A stretch of DNA of 64,000 nucleotides from Otis tarda (lineage: Eukaryota > Chordata > Aves > Otidiformes > Otididae): NCBI GenBank assembly GCA_026413225.1, contig CM048557.1, forward strand, positions 43,717,371 through 43,781,370, given 5' to 3'. Positions within the stretch are counted from its first letter, which is position 1; each line of letters opens with the position of its first letter. The position numbers and the translations under genes were made by a program. The notes below the pieces were generated by a model. The model saw only the letters and a list, made by a program, of their open reading frames with translations. It had not been told where the DNA came from and ran no database searches. Shown piece by piece: positions 1 through 12,800 of the stretch.

Positions 1-3000
1 TGGCCTAGTGACTCATTTAGTAATGCAATATGTTACTCCCCAAAACTCTTTTTCAGGTGTGACCTCAGGACTCTTTCTATTGCAGTTGTTGAAGTCTGTG
101 AGATTTACAGTGATTTACTCCCAGACTACTGGGAATATTTAAAGGAATCTTTCTTTTCTGGGATTTCAGAAGGAATGTTTGGACTGTAAATGAGAAGCTG
201 TATCTATCGGATATCCTTTTGGTGTCTGTTCAGAGCACCTTATTTTAAGAATGACTAATCAGAAGAACGTGCAGCTCACAATTCCTTAAGCAATAATAGT
301 TGATCTCTTTACGGTAAAATATACATTCCTCCAGTGGGAGGAATGTCACTGTGGGAATGTAATGACATTACAGTACAAGATCATGAAGAGCTATATTAGC
401 TGCATTTAAAAAATAAATATATGTATTAAAATATGACTAAAATTAGTGGTTTTGTGTAGTTAATAATGGAATTAAATTTTTATAAATATTGCATTGACTT
501 GTAAATGAAATATTTCTACTGTGAGCCAGGAAGCTGGTGAATACTCAGCCCTTATTTGTTATCCACCCTGAGGATTTGCCTTTAGTGTACAACTCCCCTT
601 TCCACAGGAATCAGCAATGAGCTTGCCTGCTCCCACAAGTGCTCTCTCTCTGTGTCTCTTTTATTTTTTCAGTAGTCTTGACTTAACATTTCAGTTATCT
701 CTCAGTAACTGATGTAGTCATCCCTGGCAATACATGGTCTAAGTTAAATATCTGGTTCAAAATCTAGAGGCCTAAGGAAATCCTGCAGCTAAATAAATAA
801 AACTCAGAACAAAACATTTTTGGAAAAAGATTGCGGTTAGCTTCCAGTAAAAATGCATAAATAATAAATTAAAGAAATGTTCAAAGTTTCTTATACTCTT
901 TTTTCCCCCCATTGATTGAATGCTTTTCCTGTGAGTATTGAAGGCAATGATGATCATGTTCTTACCAGGTACGTCTGAAGTCCTTTTTCCAATAATGAAA
1001 CATAAATATAAATACAAGCAAGTTACGGTAAAAGAAAGACCAAACTGTTCCAAAAAGTAGTTACAACTAGATCAGATCCATCATAAATGTCTGGTTTAAA
1101 TTTAATTGTTCTCCATAAGTCAGGTCAAACATGAAAAAACAGGAAACAGAAATTAACTAGAAAAACTGTCTTTCATTCCAATTTGCTACACGGTGCCTAC
1201 AAGACTCCAAAACAGATGCCTTTGAGCATAACTTCAGTAAAGTCTGAGATACTGACTGTTTCTCTATTGCAGAACAATAAAATATTAGGTTAACTGTTTT
1301 GTAGACACTTATTGTGCATCTCAGCAAAGGTGCAGTGGTAGATGCAGCCCTGATGAAATCCGGTCAAGCTGTGCAGCAGTGGAACATGCCCGTTATGCTG
1401 CACAAGAGCTGGCATGGCCCCAAGGGATGCTAATGGGAGAACTAAAGCCCCATAAGTATCCTTCCAAAACCATGCCAGGCTGCATGCCTGTGCTAGCAAA
1501 ATAAGCAGAGATGCTGCTGCCCTGCCTCAGCAACGTCTATAAAATCTTGGCAAGAGGCACTGCTCTTTACTTCTGCAGTCAGTGCTATCCCTGCAGCACA
1601 GATCTGCTTTTACAGCATGTTTTCTTTCTTGGCAAAACCAGAAATTCCTCTTCAGGGGCTTTAAGCAGTCCCCACCACCAGCTCCTGCAGTCCCACAATG
1701 TTGATTGCCAGGAGTCCCCTCTCTCAGGTCCTGCTACTCTGGGGCGCTATGCTCAGCACCCCGAATCACAGCACTTACAGACCTGATGCACTGCGCTGTG
1801 CTACAAACTTCATGTGTTTCATTACTCAGTTACAGGGAACCTGAGTCCCAAGTTGAAACTTTTAATAGGAGAATATATCATAATATGCTGTAGCCTCTCA
1901 AAGCAGAAGGCCTGTGGCAAGACATCCTGTCTGCTTTCTGGTCACAACATCTGCTCTATACAGCTTTGGGTAGACATGCTTAGTTACATGCTTGAGTTTT
2001 TATAGTGACCAGTCTCTCAGGGTAGATTGGTGATAGAGAGAGAAATGAGGACTGAATTTCTAGTTCAGGATGCTGTAACTGCTGACGGTGGTCTAAGCCC
2101 AGACTCGCGATGTGTTGCTATACTGAGTGAGAAACAGATTGGTGAAACTCCACAGACTCAAGCTAATAGCTACTTCACACAAGCAGAGGAGAATTGGGTT
2201 TCATGAGCAGAGATGGTGCTGCAAACAATAAGTTTCCCAGCATGGGCTACTCAGATTCACTGTGCAGAGCAGCCACTTGACTGCAACTACAGAACCTTTA
2301 ATATCCCAACTCATATTGTGGCATAAGTGGCCTAGTGGGGAGCACTTTCCTTCATTTATGATTCATGGTTCACAGCTGCTCCTCAAAAACAGACACCTAC
2401 TTCTCTTAGAGTCAAGAGGATAAACACCTATTATTTTGCAGGGGCAATGGTAGGAGGAATAGGTTACCTCTCTTAACCGCAAAGGCAGGTTCAGTTACCC
2501 TCTTCCACATCTGCAAGGGATTTTTTTAAAATAAATTCATTGTCATAAAGAATTTAGAGAAAACAATTAGAAGCCAAGACTCCACCCAGATGCACTATCA
2601 CTGAGTCACTGACCATGCTCTCTGGACTGGTACATCCTGAAGTACAGAGACACAATAGAAATGTAAAATGAGTATTTCCATCTCTACTCTCCCCTCTCTG
2701 TGACTATCAAAAAAGGCTGTAAAATGGGGGTTAGACCAAAGGGTCTGGATTCCTGTGGGTACAGAAGGAGTAGGAATCTCCAGTTCCTGGGCATGCCCTT
2801 TAAGCTACTATTTCTCAAAAACAAGGTAGCAGTCACAACTGTGTTTTATGAGCAGCCCAATCATATGAATGTGTTTTAGGCACAATCTGGAAATGCCTAG
2901 AAGTGGATTGAGTGGGTTTAAGTAAAATGTATCTGTGAAGGACAGGTTTTATAAGTACCTTTATTCATAAGCAATTCATAGCGTAGCTGTCCTACCTGAA

Positions 3001-4193
3001 GTTTCCAAATCCTGGGGCCTCGTCCGCACTGCAGGTTGCAATACATTGCCCTTTATCTCAGGGTCTATCCTGGTAGGACTTTCTAGAGATACGTAGACAT
3101 GCACAGTGGTGCTCTGACCACATCTTTGTCCAGCTTTATCACGTAAGTATCCACTATGTAGGATGATCTTTGGTAGGCTGCTAAGCAAGCCTAGTTGGCT
3201 CCAAGGTCAAAGCAGATTTTGTCCTGCATGTTTAAGGATGATTTCGAAGCTGCGCTACACAAATAAGTGCTTAATTTTTCAGATGAAATGACTATCAGGC
3301 ACGTATATGAAGTCAGTAGCAAACCCCGAGGGCTAATGGAATTCTTAGTTCAGTTGTTTTTCAGTGATGGGCAAGCAGTTCCATTTAGATATTTATGTTA
3401 CAGTTACATATACATTTATATAAGTGCTTTATAATTAACTTCTACCTGCAAGAGATTTTTCTGTTCACAGATGTTTATAAAATAGTCTCACATGAATCAC
3501 AGAAGCAGAAGCTTTGGTCATGCATCAGTTAGGAAATAGGTGGAAAGATAGGAAATGTGGACATCCAAGGCTAGCTGGAATGCTACCAGGCATCCCCACA
3601 TTTCACCACTGCTATCTGCAACATTTTCTATGACAATGAAAACTTTATCTAAGATTAAGAACAAGACGCTTCAGAAATGAAAATAATTACAATTTTTTTT
3701 TTTAATAGATGTTTAAGAAAAGTAGTATAATAGATTATGACTAGCTCATATATTTCAGGTACTGCCTACACAATTTTATCTGAATTAAAGTCTTATATAA
3801 TTCCCATGACTTGTAGAAATGCCTGTTAGACACCTGTTGGCACAATACACATGTATTACTTGAATGAGAGAATTGTAGGTGTCTAAATTCTGCTTTCCAT
3901 GCTGGATATCTTAAAATCTAGGGCAACTCTAAAATTAAGAAGTGTGTAATTTAACATGTTGTCTTAAACACAGGCTTAGGTAGTATGCCAGAAAAGGTTT
4001 AGAAAGGTAGTGCAGAAGAACTTGATAAATGATCTGTAATTTTGCAGATCACTAATGAATATGGAAAAAGTGTACTGTTTACATAGAGCCTATGCCACTG
4101 TAGGCTATAATGATCACACAGTAGGACAGAAGCAAATTTACGTGCTGTGCTTTGGAAGGCAATATGAGCTTCATTTGGAATGAAATTACTTAC
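1..4193. other. Unique AT-rich sequence, no gene recognised
   Basis: No ORF here exceeds about 93 codons, and none shows a recognisable domain or a convincing pair of splice sites. A somewhat GC-richer patch lies at about 1320-1760, with short ORFs on both strands that look like chance. No CR1 or LTR sequence was recognised. It is most likely intronic or intergenic DNA. Confidence 0.6.
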
Positions 4194-4220
4194 TCGGCAC
4201 ATAAGGAATCAAGGAATGTC
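4194..4220 (-). other. Weak candidate 27-nt microexon
   Basis: On the minus strand a pyrimidine-rich acceptor (CTTATCTACTCCTTAG) is followed by 27 bases and then a strong donor, GTAAGTAAT. The length is a multiple of three and two frames are open. A 27-nt segment is often open by chance, and strong donors recur randomly every few kilobases, so this is only a lead. It lies downstream, in minus-strand sense, of the better exon candidate at 18417-18500 and could follow it in phase 1. Confidence 0.12.
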
Positions 4221-4222
4221 CT

Positions 4223-7200
4223 AAGGAGTAGATAAGCAGCAGCAGTTTATACTAGTCAAAGACCTTGGTTTTCTTTTCTTGGAAAAATAATGTTTTAAAG
4301 TATTTGTATAATCTAAGCAGTAAAAACCAGGAACACTGCCTTATTTTTCATATATACTATTATTACTTATATCCTGGAATATAAAAAGGAAATTAATTAT
4401 CTTTATATCACCAGAAAGGATTTTAATGAATTACAAATTCCTTGAGCACAATCTGAACTTCCAAAAAAATTTGCAAGCAGCATGAAATGCAGCATGTTAT
4501 TCAGCCTTTGGCCCTAGATAGATTCCAATGCCCTTGAGAGTTTTTAAACTTTGTCTTTATTCAGAGTAACTTCCAGAATAATGCCAAGTATATAAAGTAA
4601 ATAAAGCATAAAATCTATGCGTAGACTCCAGAATCTGGTATAGAAATTACTAGGATCATGAAAAAATCAGCTATAAGGAATAGTATATGAATTTTTGAAC
4701 ACACCAATACCAGTTCTTGTTATTTCATGAGTGATCTGTCAGGTTCTGTGATCAACTCTCTGTATGCCTCCATTTTTCATCAAAACATTTGTGAAGAACA
4801 TAAACATTAAGACATAAAGTAAGAGATTAAAATTACTGTTTAGGTGTAAAATCGTATATAGTGAGAAATGGAGAACTGTATTTTAACGACAGCCCAGGGT
4901 TCTGTTTCTTAAAAGAGAAAGAAAATTAAAGGCCAAATATAAAGTCTTTAGCCAACAGAATACTTTCCATCGACTTCAGAAGGATGTGAATCAGGCCCTT
5001 GAAGTAGCAACTCGTTTAGTACTGACTGCTAAATTTATAGCACTTCTTTATTTTCTCTAAGCATAACAGCATCCATTCATCACACTGCAGTAACAAAGCC
5101 GTAACCTGATATATGACAAATATTACAAGCTTAATGGCTGATGTCCATTACTGATGGGACCTGCTCACCATTTAGAAAAGATTGGCACTGAAGGATTACT
5201 GAGCAAACATAGCACCTGAAAAAACTTGCATGCAGGAGTCTGTCATCAGGTGTGTGATCGAGGGCATTATCCGAGAACGCTGGCTCTTATCTTCGGTTGG
5301 AAACTGCTGCAATTGCCAACAATTCTCAACAAAGAGCTTCCGTCATGGAAGGCTGATACACCGAGCCAGTCTGGTGATGGTTTACCTTCCCAAGGCTTCA
5401 TTCCTTTTTATGGATCACCTGAGACCAAGGAGCACACCAGTCTTTAATAGCTTAAATAGCAGGACAACCTAGCAAACTGATGACAATCAAGGGAAAATCA
5501 ATCCTTTTTGGTAGAAAGACAAAATTCCAAGCATTCCCTCATGGTAACTTAGAAAGACCTGCTTCTAAAACTGCATTTTCCCAGACAGGAAACTTTCTTG
5601 CCACTAAATCCTAGCATTTTTGCAATGACAGCTAACTCTTGCTATATCAAACTGCCCACTAGTCAATTTTTCACCTTTTACACCACTATACTTGTTCTCA
5701 TTAAATACCTTTGCCTTTTCCCTTTTTTCTTTATGTAATGCTAGATGAAATTACTAGTATAGAATTTTGAAGAAAGCCTACAAAAATTGTTATTTGTAGA
5801 AAACTATATTGTTATTTTTCTTGTAGTAATACAGCTTTCAAAAAATATTATTTGCTATTATTAACATGAGATGATGAAATACTGACAGATTTTATTTTTC
5901 TCAAAATTGTAACAATATATTTCATTTGCACACATTTTAAAAAATGTAACTGAAAGTTTTGGTTTGCCTTTTACATACTTCCTAAAAAATCCTAAATTAG
6001 TTTCGATGTTTTAAATTACCCATTTATTAAGAAAAGATGAAAAATTGAGATTAAATACTTTTATACTTTGTGACCCAATAAACATATGAAAATCTGAATA
6101 TTATGCATGTATAATATATTTTTTTTCAAAGGTAGAGACATGCTATGTGAGAATATATTAAAACAAATGCTCAAAATGCTTATTAGCTAGTACTTTACTT
6201 TTATCCACACAATGGTTCTTCTAAATCACAGTGGCAACCCAAAGTGTTCTATGATTCTGTATACTAAATGGTGATTCATACCAGATATAGATGATATTTC
6301 CAAATAAAAGTGGTGTAAGAAATAGTTTTAAAAATATCTAAAGCATTTTTTTTATATTCTAAAGTATTTAATCCAGAAAATTATTTGAATTTACATTTAC
6401 TTGAAGACATAGTGGAATATTTAATTTGCTATAAAATCGGGTATTGGAAATAAAATAAGGTACTTTGATCAAAACTTGTCTTTTGTTAAGTCAGGACATA
6501 AAAGCATTTTATGTGGGATTCAAATAATGAAAAGATGAGTTTAACACTAAGTAATCTGACCCCCTCCCTAGATGAGGAGGTATCAGGAGTGTAAAGTATT
6601 TGTCCTTGCCATAGAGTTCAACTGCTACAAATAACAAGGAATAGATGTATTGGGTTTGGCTACCAAATTCCTGTGATGCAGAGGTGTTTACTTATTATGG
6701 AAAATTCCATTTATCAGATTAAAAAAAACCCTAAAAAATCATTCTGTACTTGAGACCTCCGTGCATGATAGTCAGCTACAAAAAGAGTGTATATGCAAGT
6801 TCAGGCAAAGCCAAAATACGCAAAAATAGACAAACACTGAAGGCAAGCTGTAAAAAGAAAGCATGGGAATTGATCTTGTATTTGTAACTGGAGCCAATGC
6901 TTCAGTTAGAGTTACTGCCTTGTACGCTAAGAGAAAGCTTCAGACGTACTACGAAGTGCCTGCCTGCTTACTGTGAAGGAAGCTTTCTATGCTGGATAGG
7001 CAGAACGCAATGATAGAGTTTATCTGTGCTCTTGTGAATGCATTCCTGTAAGAAGATGCAGCATGTTATACAAACACTACACTTAATGTAGGCATTTTTA
7101 CAATTAAATAAAATAATTTTTATTGCATTAAAGTTAGTATTGTTATTTATACAGTAAAAAACCTCAGCAGAATATAAGTAAAGTTGCATAAGCAAAGAAT

Positions 7201-8999
7201 GTGAAAACGAGAAAACCAATCTCATATGTATTTAGAATTTTATTTTCTTTGAAGAGGTAAATAGCATAACAGCCAAAATAAACTATTCATTTTTGACAGT
7301 TTGATTCTCAGTCATACGGAAAGCAATGTGCCCTGAAATATGAGTTATCATTATAGAGAAATACACCTTTCCAAAATATTTCCAAACTCAATGCTAATTC
7401 TTCATTTTACCTTGCTTTATTTAAGATATATTCCATGGAAAAACTATGTAACTGTCAAATATTCATAGCTATTTACATTGCCTTTTTATGTCGAATTGGT
7501 GCATTGCTATAGATTAATAGCTTCTCCTCCATGGAAGACTTCAGCCTGGGTAAAGAATATTGCAGAGAGAACAGCAGTTGGTAATGGTGTTGGAGATGAA
7601 TGGCCAGCATATCCTGCAGATACTGCTGCAATGGCAGCTCTACATCTCAACAAAAAGCAGCCTGTTGGGGAAAGATTCTCTTTCTAACAAAAATGCGTTT
7701 TAGAAGTTTCTCATATAATGCTATTCACTTTCAAACACTAAAAAAGAAATCAAAATAATTTATCAGGAAAAAAAATTGAATGCCTATATTTTCAGAGCAT
7801 GGCATAATGCTAGGTTGTTAATAAATATATTATAGACAATATACAAATAATCTACCTTGAAAATATGAAAATTAAGAGTATTGAAAAAATTCTACCTATT
7901 CTGTTAGGTAGATGTAATCTTATTACATCTTTGTAATTTACAGTTAATATAATGAACAAATTAATATAATGTAAATATTAATTATTCCTTGAGTAAAAGT
8001 ATTTTATTACTGAATGAAAGACTTTATTTTGCATAGGATCTTCATCTGCATTTTTTAGAGATGTAAATATTTTAGGGATTCAAATCAACCAGAACTATAT
8101 ATTAATAAAAAATTGAGGACTATAGTAATTAAAAGAACTGGCATAAAAGAGACAAAGCTGTATTTTCAGATGTAATCAGTGAAGAAAATGAAATTACACA
8201 AGATAAAGACAGACTAGAGACAGGTATAATAGTGTCATTATACAGAAATATGAAATACAGTCTAAGAAACATGTTAAATGTATGTTGATTGATTAGTTAG
8301 GTCAAGACATGAAAAATTTAATCAGGACTTTTTTCTCTTGCCTCCTTCAGATTACGTCTGATAAAAGTTCCATTTTTAAAAGAAGGCTTTTGACCTAAAA
8401 CACTGTTGCTTATTTTCACATGCATGCTTCCTACAACTTAAATAAAAATGCTTTACTTTGCATCTTACGCTGTCTGCCAGGTATTTCCTGTGAACATCCC
8501 ATATAAAATCTCTTGGTTCTAGTAACTAATGTCTGTAAAGAAAATTCTGGCAAAACTGTAGTTCTGAGCTTCACGAGCAGCCATTTTAAACAGAAAGCTG
8601 GTTTCATTGTGTAGACAATCAAATTTTAAACTGATTCCTTCCAGATGAAAAGATGCTTTTTCAAACAATGTAATAAAAGTGTGAAGTCAGCTGTTCTAAG
8701 GACATAAAAGTGATTTATCTGTTCTCTCGTCACTGTTTTTCCCCTTTATACAGTGGAATTTTGCTTGTAAAGAATAGGTTAACAATTAATGGCTATTAGA
8801 AACCCAAGTCATGGAGAAGCAAATAACAATTTTCTTTTAAAGAAACACAACACACAATTGCAATTAATTTTGCATCTCATGATGCATCCAGTTCTGTGTT
8901 TATAAAATGTTACGGGTTAAGGGTTAGATTTATGTAACAGATAAACAGTTAATTCGGACAGCTGACTACCGACAATATCATCATCAGATTTCAGAGCTA
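4223..8999. other. Very AT-rich unique sequence, no gene recognised
   Basis: This is one of the most AT-rich blocks of the window, especially 5700-6500 and 7700-8350. It is full of short A and T runs and stop codons in every frame. The ORFs of 60-85 codons near 5230, 7000 and 7480 have no domain, no splice context and no repeat identity that I can recognise. I see no mobile element. Confidence 0.6.
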
Positions 9000-9256
9000 T
9001 TACCTTTGGTAAGAAAGAGGTTTCAGATAGATTTCCGATCCTTTTATCTGCCTGCAGCTGGGCATGACAGCCTTGCACCGCCTCAGATCTGAGAGATCCC
9101 CCGCCCCTCCATCAGGGCTAGAATCAGTTTCTCCCCTTTTTATATACAGGTTTCAATTCCGGAGACTCTGATGGCACTACACAGATACCGGTTCAGAACA
9201 AGCAAGTTGTGCAGGGACAGATGCTCAAAAAGCAGCATGACCCAAAAGTATGACTT

Positions 9257-9297
9257 AAGCTTAATTTAGGCACTTAGCAAGCTTAATTTAGGCACTT
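9257..9297. repeat. Short direct duplication, 19 bp x 2
   Basis: The 19-base unit AAGCTTAATTTAGGCACTT occurs at 9257-9275 and again at 9279-9297, a period of 22 bases. The copies are identical, so this is probably a recent local tandem duplication. It lies just upstream of the CpG-richer stretch at 9.35-9.78 kb. Confidence 0.8.
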
Positions 9298-9349
9298 GGC
9301 CTTAACAGCAATTAATGAAATCCTAGCTCAGAGGATCAGAGGGGTCTTG

Positions 9350-9780
9350 GTTCCTGACCTGAAAGCTTCTCACAAGGCAAAAATTTTCATACAGCCCTGG
9401 GTGAGCCAAGGAAGCCCTGGAGAAGGACAACACGGACGGTACACCGTCTGCGAGCTCTTCCCAGCTTTCTAACTCCAGATAGCTCTCTGCTTAGCAGGTA
9501 GGCAGCCCGTGGAGCACCCTGTCACTCCCTGCAGCAGGGACTGCACCTGAAGGCAACAGAAGTTTTGGCACTCAGCTGCGGCACCGCGTTGCTGCCCGAA
9601 GCAAGGCGAACGGTGCTGGGCAGAAATGTCCCCGTCAGGGCCCCAGGTGCAAACCTCTGCTTGGAGTACCAGGGAATGTCACTATCACCGCTGTGAAATA
9701 CTGCAGCCCTTCATACTGAACCAATTACTGAAGCCAGAGAAATTCGTGGCCGTTATCCCGGGCTACCAATTTTGGCAGAT
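9350..9780. promoter_or_regulatory. CpG-richer GC patch, possible regulatory element
   Basis: The patch has clearly more G+C and more CpG dinucleotides than the AT-rich flanks. I count roughly 17 CpGs between about 9430 and 9760. It includes the 14-bp CpG-containing palindrome GACGGTACACCGTC at 9435-9448. No TATA box or splice donor can be tied to it, and the 79-codon ORF starting at 9626 is not recognisable. It could be a conserved enhancer, a small CpG island or an eroded GC-rich repeat. The regulatory reading is inference from composition only. Confidence 0.25.
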
Positions 9781-9865
9781 ATGTTCTTCACATTCAGAGA
9801 ACGTTAACACATTCAGAAAATCTGATGATAAAGCATCATATGATATTTTCCATCCACTAGACTAA

Positions 9866-12800
9866 AAGGAGTTTTTTCAGAAGCATAATTATTACATTGA
9901 TCTATTTAAACAAGACATTTGAAACCAACAGGAACCTAATGTGGTAAAATGATAAATATTCTTGAACGCTAAAATCTTAAGGACAAAAAATTAAAGTTCT
10001 ACTGATCTTCCGCTAACTAGAGTAGACGGATAAAAATAAATTGTAAACAATTCTTGCAGATATCTTCTTACTACTGTAAGTATAAGCATCTTATAATGCT
10101 GTTATCTGACTCCAAACAGAGGCCTGTAGGAGCTATTGCTATAAATACTAATACAATAATGAATTCTATTTACATTATATTAGTAGAAAACAGAGACACT
10201 CAAGAAATTATAATTTTAAAACTAGAACAATCTGATTCTGAAAAATATTTAAAACTTGAAAAAAATACAAGTTTGACCTTTAAAAAATAGAGAATAGACA
10301 CCCAACGTAAATGAGTGTATCTCCAGTGGCCTTAGCAAATGATAATGACCAATGTCAGCTAAGGTCTGCCTGGTTTACTTCTAAGGTACTTATAGAATAT
10401 ACATTATTGTATCGTGTTCTGTTCCTATGGGAAATAAATGAGCATGTGTTTCATCTTGAAAGTATATGATTCTCAGAAGAGATTCTCTAAAAGAGTGTCC
10501 TTGTTTACTGTTTTGCCATATACACCAGATCAAATTTTGCAGGTAAAATGTCTGTCCATCAGTAATAAAAACATGGTTAGAGAAATGCTGCCCTTGGTTA
10601 CACCAGTACAACCTCATTGTATTTCAGAGAGCTACACACATAAAACTGGGAATAGAAGTTTTTCACATTCCAGAGCCATTTCTTATGTTTTCAAGTGTTA
10701 ACATATGAAGATGGGGGTAGGGAACCTCCAGTCAGGAACAGAGAATTCCTGCCTGAAGGGGATGATGAAAACCTCATGACAGTAACATCACTGCAAATAC
10801 TGCTGCCTACATGGAAACAGTGCAGTCCATGGAATGGGGCACTAGCCTTACAGTCAGGATACCCAGCTTCAGGCTTAAAACTGCCACTACCTCCACATAT
10901 GTCTGCAGACAAACTACTTCACAAAAGGGCTTGCCAAGTAAGTCTTCAGATCCCTTTTGAATTAGGAGTCTGTATTAAAGAATGCAATTTTATGTCCAAC
11001 ACACATGTTCCTCAGCGCTCTGGTGTTAAAACGCTACCATGGAGCAAACAAACAACATGGTATCCAGCTGCTCCATGAGAACCACCTCTGTACAAGCTCC
11101 AAGTCCAGATCTACACCCTGCCACTTTACACCTCAGTACCTCTATCTGTACAGTTGAGATGTTGATACTTCCTTCTTCTGTGAAGTGTTTTGAGACACAT
11201 AGGTTAAAAGAACAAGTATCATCTTTGTTTCATGACTGAGTAGTGTCGCAAAAGCATCCAGTCTTGGGACTGTTGGCCAAACTTCACTGGATTATGAATT
11301 GGTTAATTTTTATCTACTTACAAACTGAAAATGCATGAATATTTTATAAATAGGTATTCATACACATATCTACACAGATTTTAAAACATAATGAGGCATT
11401 ATGAGACAAAATTGAATTATCAAATGTGAACGTTAATTTACAAAAGAAGGTAGAATGCACATCACCTTCATGCAGATACACAAAAGATGTCTCTTTTGTG
11501 GCCATATTTGATCTAAAACTTTGTGACCATAATATAAATTACAATCTTAAAGTAAATTATTGGGAAAATTCTGTCAATCAAATTTTCTGCCTTCATCTTC
11601 TCTAATCCTGAAAGCAGTCTTAATGATAATTTTACTCACGGCTGTACTATCATTTAAATTTTATGCCGCAACACCCATTCAAACTAAAACCACAAATGAT
11701 TGTTTTAAGAAACATGTCCAAACAAAGTATAGACAACCAAATGAAGCTGAAAACAGTAAGACCAGATATTGCATGTAGGTGTGTGTAGAGTAAGACATGA
11801 GGTAAAGTGAAAGTAAGTGGCACCAAGAACAGTTAGATTGAAAGCAGATCTATTACTCTGCATATATATGTCATGGATTATGAAGAAGGAACTCTTGCTA
11901 ATTACCCAGAAGAAATTATGAAATTCTTTTATCATGAGGCACTTAGAGGGTCAAGTCTATGCTAAAGCTTTTTGTTTTCCTTTCACTACAGATCTGTGGC
12001 CCCATTCCCTACAGGGCCATGTGAATCCTGTCTTCCGAACTGCACAGGTGTGAGAGTGGTTGCTCACACCGTGAGCAGTGTTGCGGTTTCCCTGCTGAGG
12101 GCCTGTAAAAGCCAAGTCTCAGTCAACAGAAAAAACAGCAAAGTAAAATGAATTGTTCCCTTCCAAAAGTAAATGTACAGATTAAACAGTTGGTAATTTT
12201 AATTATATCCTAAAAGAACTTGCCATATTCCTACCTATATTTTTCAAGCTCATGCTCCCTGAAAATATGCAAATAATAGCTTTTCTAACACTGAGCATGT
12301 CTTTAAAGATATGCAAAACAAGTACAAGGGTTCAAAAATTCAGCTCTAAGGCTTTAATTTTCATCCACAAAAAGCCAAGAGCTTTCACACAGGTTCACAG
12401 TTTAAACCAATACACTGTCCTTCACAATTTCAGTTACAGTTCTCAGTTCAGCAAGGTGTTATAAAGCTTAATTGACAATTTATATTTCAGATTATATTAT
12501 TTCACACAGGAATGTGATAATTATTTCTGATACTCTAAATCACAGGTGTTTAGTGAAGTCTGCAATAGACACAATAGTATGGCAGGAAGATGCCAATGCA
12601 GCATAATGTGACCCACAGAATAATTCTACAACGTGTGGGATAAAGAGAAGAAAAATTAGCAGTATACTATGGACTATGGGGATCCATCAGGATAGATCCA
12701 GATAGACATTCATGTACATTTTTGCATTTTCAATCTCATTTTAGCAAGGCTTGTACAAGTACTATAAGTTTGTAAGTGTGAGGCAGGCCGCTAGAATGAG

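Noticed and set aside
8914-8927. GGGTTAAGGGTTAG resembling telomeric repeat
   Set aside because: Only about two imperfect units, too short to be called an interstitial telomeric sequence.
10695-11078. 127-codon plus-strand ORF
   Set aside because: No recognisable domain; an overlapping opposite-strand ORF is equally open. Probably chance.
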